Part shown: piece by piece, positions 29,930 to 32,396 of the stretch
How the letters are laid out: every line of letters begins with the position of its first letter
How positions within the stretch are numbered: position 1 is the stretch's first letter
DNA from: a virus
Virus record (IMG/VR): IMGVR_UViG_3300035181_003133
Span: 1 to 32,396 of that record
Length of the DNA: 32,396 bases
Reading direction: 5' to 3' (one strand)
Program-made: the position numbers and the translations under genes
Notes under the pieces: generated by a model
Seen by the model: the letters and a program-made list of their open reading frames with translations, nothing else
Database searches by the model: none
What the model was told of the DNA's origin: nothing

Positions 29930-30129
29930 ACCGAAGGGATGCGCATCGATGTAGCAAGGTGGCGCGCAAAGTCCTCCGGTACGTCACCTCCGCGGATCCG
30001 CTCCGCTAGTACATCGATGCGGCGCCCGATCTCGGCGTCGATCTCGACGACCACCTCAACCACCTCTTGCGGCTCACCCTGCACCACTGCCAGCCGTTGC
30101 AGGCGCTGGCGCTGCGTTCTCTTCTCCAT
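29926..30129 (-). CDS. Small acidic reverse-strand protein
   Basis: This 67-residue protein (MEKRTQRQRLQRLAVVQGEPQEVVEVVVEIDAEIGRRIDVLAERIRGGDVPEDF...) has a basic N-terminus, followed by an acidic, helical stretch. The ATG at 30129 is preceded by AGGAGG, 8 bases upstream, a near-perfect ribosome site. An in-frame GTG at 30138 overlaps that site and is rejected. It is divergent from the XRE-type regulator at 30211, so the two share a promoter/operator gap of 81 bases. This arrangement suggests a regulatory switch, but I cannot assign a DNA-binding motif to it. Function unknown. Confidence 0.65.
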   Translation of the reverse strand: MEKRTQRQRLQRLAVVQGEPQEVVEVVVEIDAEIGRRIDVLAERIRGGDVPEDFARHLATSMRIPSV

Positions 30130-30210
30130 GGTCTCCACCTCCTACGCCTAGGATGCGCGCTATCTAGGATCCGATTCAGCATTTCGATGGGGCCGCCGTA
30201 AGACCTGCGC
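30130..30210. promoter_or_regulatory. Divergent control region with repeated CTAGGAT boxes
   Basis: CTAGGAT occurs at 30148-30154 and 30164-30170, 16 bases apart, between two genes that diverge. This spacing (about 1.5 turns) and place suit operators for the XRE-type regulator encoded to the right. Confidence 0.45.
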
Positions 30211-30444
30211 GTGGACGCGTCGCACGCCCTGCTAGCTGTACGAATTCGCACATTGGCGAAGGAGCGCGGCATCCCGCTGTCCCATGTCGCGGATCGTGGG
30301 AACTTGGGCAGGGCGCACCTCTTTGCCGTTCTAGGCGGGCGTGCGAGCCCATCGTTGACGTGGATCGTGACCATAGCCGAGGTGCTCGGCGTCGAGCCCT
30401 GGGAGCTGCTTGCGCCACCTGGCGACGTCGTGCGTAGGGCGTAG
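30211..30444 (+). CDS. XRE/Cro-CI-type helix-turn-helix regulator
   Basis: The 77-residue protein is a single HTH_3 domain: HALLAVRIRTLAKERGIPLSHVADRGNLGRAHLFAVLGGRASPSLTWIVTIAEVLGVEPWELL. The helix pair ...GIPLSHVADRGNLGRAHLFAVLGGR... is the DNA-binding motif and the terminal LGVEPWELL is the classical cap of this fold. It resembles Cro-type or short CI regulators without a peptidase domain, so it has no visible RecA-dependent cleavage site. The GTG start (30211) is accepted because it begins the fold; I see no strong ribosome site. It probably binds the gap to its left and may set lysogeny, which is inferred. Confidence 0.75.
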   Translation: MDASHALLAVRIRTLAKERGIPLSHVADRGNLGRAHLFAVLGGRASPSLTWIVTIAEVLGVEPWELLAPPGDVVRRA

Positions 30445-30455
30445 CGCCGTCGCGA

Positions 30456-30601
30456 TGAACAGCCGCGCCGTGGTCGATCGGGGATCCACGGTGGACCGCG
30501 CCGAGCTGCGCCGCGTCAACCGGATGGCAGGGAGCACACGGGACGTGGACGCATGGCGCGGATGGTGGGACAGGATGGGACGGCGTAGGAGTGGGTCATG
30601 A
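30456..30601 (+). CDS. Small basic ORF, coupled to next gene
   Basis: This 47-codon frame (MNSRAVVDRGSTVDRAELRRVNRM...WRGWWDRMGRRRSGS) follows the XRE gene by 11 bases, and its TGA overlaps the ATG of the gene at 30598 (ATGA). It is Arg- and Trp-rich. Coupling and position support it, while the lack of a clear ribosome site and the low complexity weaken it. No function assigned. Confidence 0.4.
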
Positions 30602-30822
30602 AGATGACCGTCAGTCCCAAAGACACCACGCTCACGTCCGTCGAAAAAGCATTGATGGAGGCGACGATCGAGGCCTACTACGAAGCTAGAGTAGCTTCAA
30701 ACATGGCTTCCGATTTCGACTCTAAGATTGCCCTGGCAAAGCACTTGGACACCGCAGCGAATGAAGCACGCGATTTCGCAGTCCGCATGTTCCCGGCGAT
30801 CACGTTCGACTTTCTCAATTAG
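30598..30822 (+). CDS. Small hypothetical protein
   Basis: This 74-residue mostly helical protein (SPKDTTLTSVEKALMEATIEAYYEARVASNMASDFDSKIALAKHLDTAANEARDFAVRMFPAITFDF) has no membrane or signal segment and no motif I recognise. TAGGAG lies 8 bases before the ATG at 30598, a good ribosome site inside the preceding ORF. Together with the XRE gene it may be an operon of early small proteins, ending convergently with the large minus-strand gene at 30915. Confidence 0.6.
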   Translation: MKMTVSPKDTTLTSVEKALMEATIEAYYEARVASNMASDFDSKIALAKHLDTAANEARDFAVRMFPAITFDFLN

Positions 30823-30914
30823 GTCGCGCCGTACTTCAGTTCTTCCATTGCGCAGCCCCCCCCACCACCTAGCCGCGTAGGAGCCCACTGCGCTGGCAAC
30901 CCCGGCGCATCGAC

Positions 30915-32396
30915 TCAACCGGTGGCGCTCCGCTTCTTCGAGGTGGGGCGCCGCTTGTTGAGCCATTTCACGCACCCGTCAGGCTGGTAGCTTTTGTAGT
31001 AGCATGCATCGTTCGGGTCGATTGCTGCTCGAAAAGCTTGCGCGGTGTCATGGACCCATGCCAGCAGATCCTGTTGCGTGACGGGTGTCCCATCGCTGTA
31101 GGTGGCGTAGTCGGCGATCATGGCACGGATCCCGTTGACCGCCTTGGGGAACATGTAATATCCGTCTCCTGACTCCGCCATGATGCCTTTTGCGTAGGCG
31201 TTAGTCAGATCGAAGTCTGTGTGCTCGACTGTAGCCGGAGCGCCCTCAAAGGGGCTATTCCGCTCCTCCCAGCACTTGACGGCATAGTCATGATCCTGCT
31301 CGTACACGAGGTCACTGATCTCGCCCTTGTGCATGCGGCGCGACAGGGGGCGAGTCTCCGCCATGGTCGGGGGCTCAGGCCCATCAAATGCGGCCAGCTC
31401 GCGGTAAGCTGCGATCGAGTCCTGCTCATCGAACATGGGCACCACTGGAGCAGTGGTCACCATCGACGGGCCGAGCATGTCGATGAAGCTGCCCGGCACA
31501 GGCTGCACCGGCGTGCGTACCGGGGTGCTTCCCGCGGACACCGCGCGCACTGCATCGAGGGCCGCCGCAGCACCATCCTTCGTGACATCGTTAGCGAGGC
31601 TGCGAGTGAGCGTCGCAGCACGCTCTGACTCGGCGATCTGCTCCGCGGTAGGCACCGGGGGGCGCTCAACCTTCACCGGCGCTACCTTGGCCACCTTGAC
31701 GGGTGCGGGTACAGGCACCTCGTACTCACAGCGCACAGCATGGACCGCTTGGCGCATCAGTTGCGCACCACCCGGCGCCTTGGGCTCGCGCAGCACGCGA
31801 CCATGAAGCTTCGTGAGCGCCCTGATGGCGGCATCGACCTCGATGATTTCCCCGGTATCCTTGTTGAAAGTTGTCGACAACTCCAACGCATTGCTGTTAT
31901 TCGCGATGAGAGCAAGCGCTGGCAACTCGATAAGAGCGGCAAGGATCGCGCTTGCGGCGTCCGTCATAGCAGGCGCCTCGCGCGGCAGACCCTTGCTCTC
32001 GCGGTGGTCAGCTAGGTTGTTCTTCGCGTCGATGCTCGACTGACGAGCCCGAGCTTTTACAAGCACGTCGGGGCGGACATCGGCGGCAACAGGCGTGATG
32101 ACGTAGTGATTGCCGTAGCCTTTCCCTTTGCTGGTTATTTGCAACCATCCGCGCTTCTTCAGGGCTGCAACAGCCTTTTTGACAGTACGGAGACAGATCC
32201 CCGTCTCATCCGACATGAGAGGCTCAGAGGGGAAACTATCATCCTTACCATAAAACATGTGGTGCAAGATCGCCCCCAACACAGCCTTTTGATCGCGCTT
32301 CAGCGTGCTTGCGTAGACAGTCGCGCGCGCGTCAATGCACGACGTGAGGTTGACGGTGAAGTCAATCGGCAGTATAGTGTCTGTAGTTGTAGTCAC
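30915..32396 (-). CDS. Winged-helix replication-type protein (reaches window edge)
   Basis: The frame gives 493 residues from a GTG at the last bases of the window; it may start further right. Residues ~25-100 form a winged helix (ASTLKRDQKAVLGAILHHMF, EPLMSDETGICLRTVKKAVAALKKRGWLQITSKGKGYGNHYVITP), as in phage replication initiators (DnaD/O-type N-termini). The central ~140-330 is low-complexity and Ala/Pro/Val-rich. The C-terminal ~130 residues (SDLVYEQDHDYAVKCWEERNSPFEG..., QDLLAWVHDTAQAFRAAIDPNDACYYKSYQPDGCVKWLNKRRP) end with a pattern seen in phage initiators near their C-terminus. I call it a putative initiator; a transcription regulator is the alternative. It is convergent with the small plus-strand genes. 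Confidence 0.6.
   Translation of the reverse strand: MTTTTDTILPIDFTVNLTSCIDARATVYASTLKRDQKAVLGAILHHMFYGKDDSFPSEPLMSDETGICLRTVKKAVAALKKRGWLQITSKGKGYGNHYVITPVAADVRPDVLVKARARQSSIDAKNNLADHRESKGLPREAPAMTDAASAILAALIELPALALIANNSNALELSTTFNKDTGEIIEVDAAIRALTKLHGRVLREPKAPGGAQLMRQAVHAVRCEYEVPVPAPVKVAKVAPVKVERPPVPTAEQIAESERAATLTRSLANDVTKDGAAAALDAVRAVSAGSTPVRTPVQPVPGSFIDMLGPSMVTTAPVVPMFDEQDSIAAYRELAAFDGPEPPTMAETRPLSRRMHKGEISDLVYEQDHDYAVKCWEERNSPFEGAPATVEHTDFDLTNAYAKGIMAESGDGYYMFPKAVNGIRAMIADYATYSDGTPVTQQDLLAWVHDTAQAFRAAIDPNDACYYKSYQPDGCVKWLNKRRPTSKKRSATG

Larger units (their letters stand above)
558..32396. mobile_element. Mu-type contractile-tailed prophage with serine integrase (right end outside window)
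   Basis: Everything after the recA break is phage: integrase at the left edge pointing into recA, a regulatory region, cargo, and then a complete head-tail module in Mu order. The tail module includes sheath, tube and baseplate genes, so the virion should be a myovirus. No Mu-like transposase (A/B) is present in the window; integration is explained by the large serine recombinase. The right boundary, most early genes and attR are not seen. The left boundary is placed from where RecA similarity ends and is accurate to about 15 bases. Confidence 0.93.

Noticed and set aside
1-32396. tRNA or rRNA genes
   Set aside because: No cloverleaf-like or rRNA-like sequence recognised on reading; integration is into recA, not a tRNA.

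Overview
The window opens at the start codon of a bacterial recA. The reading frame is broken near base 560-575 by an integrated, GC-rich tailed-phage genome that fills the rest of the window. The right end of the prophage (attR and the 3' half of recA) lies outside. The RecA sequence, the high GC content and the short cysteine-rich lipoproteins with Thr/Pro linkers suggest a Myxococcota-type host. That host call is inference; the prophage call is firm.

Layout. (1) 1-575: recA 5' half and the left attachment junction. (2) 573-2155, minus strand: a large serine integrase and a small overlapping ORF upstream of it. (3) About 2160-3530: a control region without convincing genes, rich in inverted and direct repeats. 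(4) 3534-5870: an accessory block with two copies of one promoter/leader of about 100 bp, two small lipoproteins, a coiled-coil protein and small ORFs. (5) 5907-7561: a second, small serine recombinase, a cysteine-peptidase-like protein (possible endolysin) and a reverse-strand orphan. (6) 7654-29372: a morphogenesis block in the gene order of phage Mu: small and large terminase, DUF935-type portal, protease with nested scaffold, decoration protein, capsid, gp36-like connector, tail completion and terminator, sheath, tube, frameshifted tail chaperone, tape measure, baseplate hub, spike, wedge genes, then fibre/spike proteins ending in an SGNH esterase. The virion should be a contractile-tailed myovirus. 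(7) 29450-32396: a one-TM membrane protein, a small regulatory cluster (a reverse-strand small protein divergent from an XRE-type repressor) and a winged-helix replication-type protein on the minus strand.

The phage combines a Mu-type virion with site-specific serine integration instead of a Mu transposase; no transposase gene is visible here. The most interesting signals are: a nine-base motif CGGTANNG(T/C) just upstream of eleven gene starts, usually 4-6 bases from the start codon as expected for leaderless promoters; a perfect 16-bp inverted repeat around one copy that buries the start codon of a spike-base gene; a textbook -1 frameshift site in the tail chaperone; one beta-rich module inserted twice in the sheath and once in the gp36-like protein; and integration inside recA itself.
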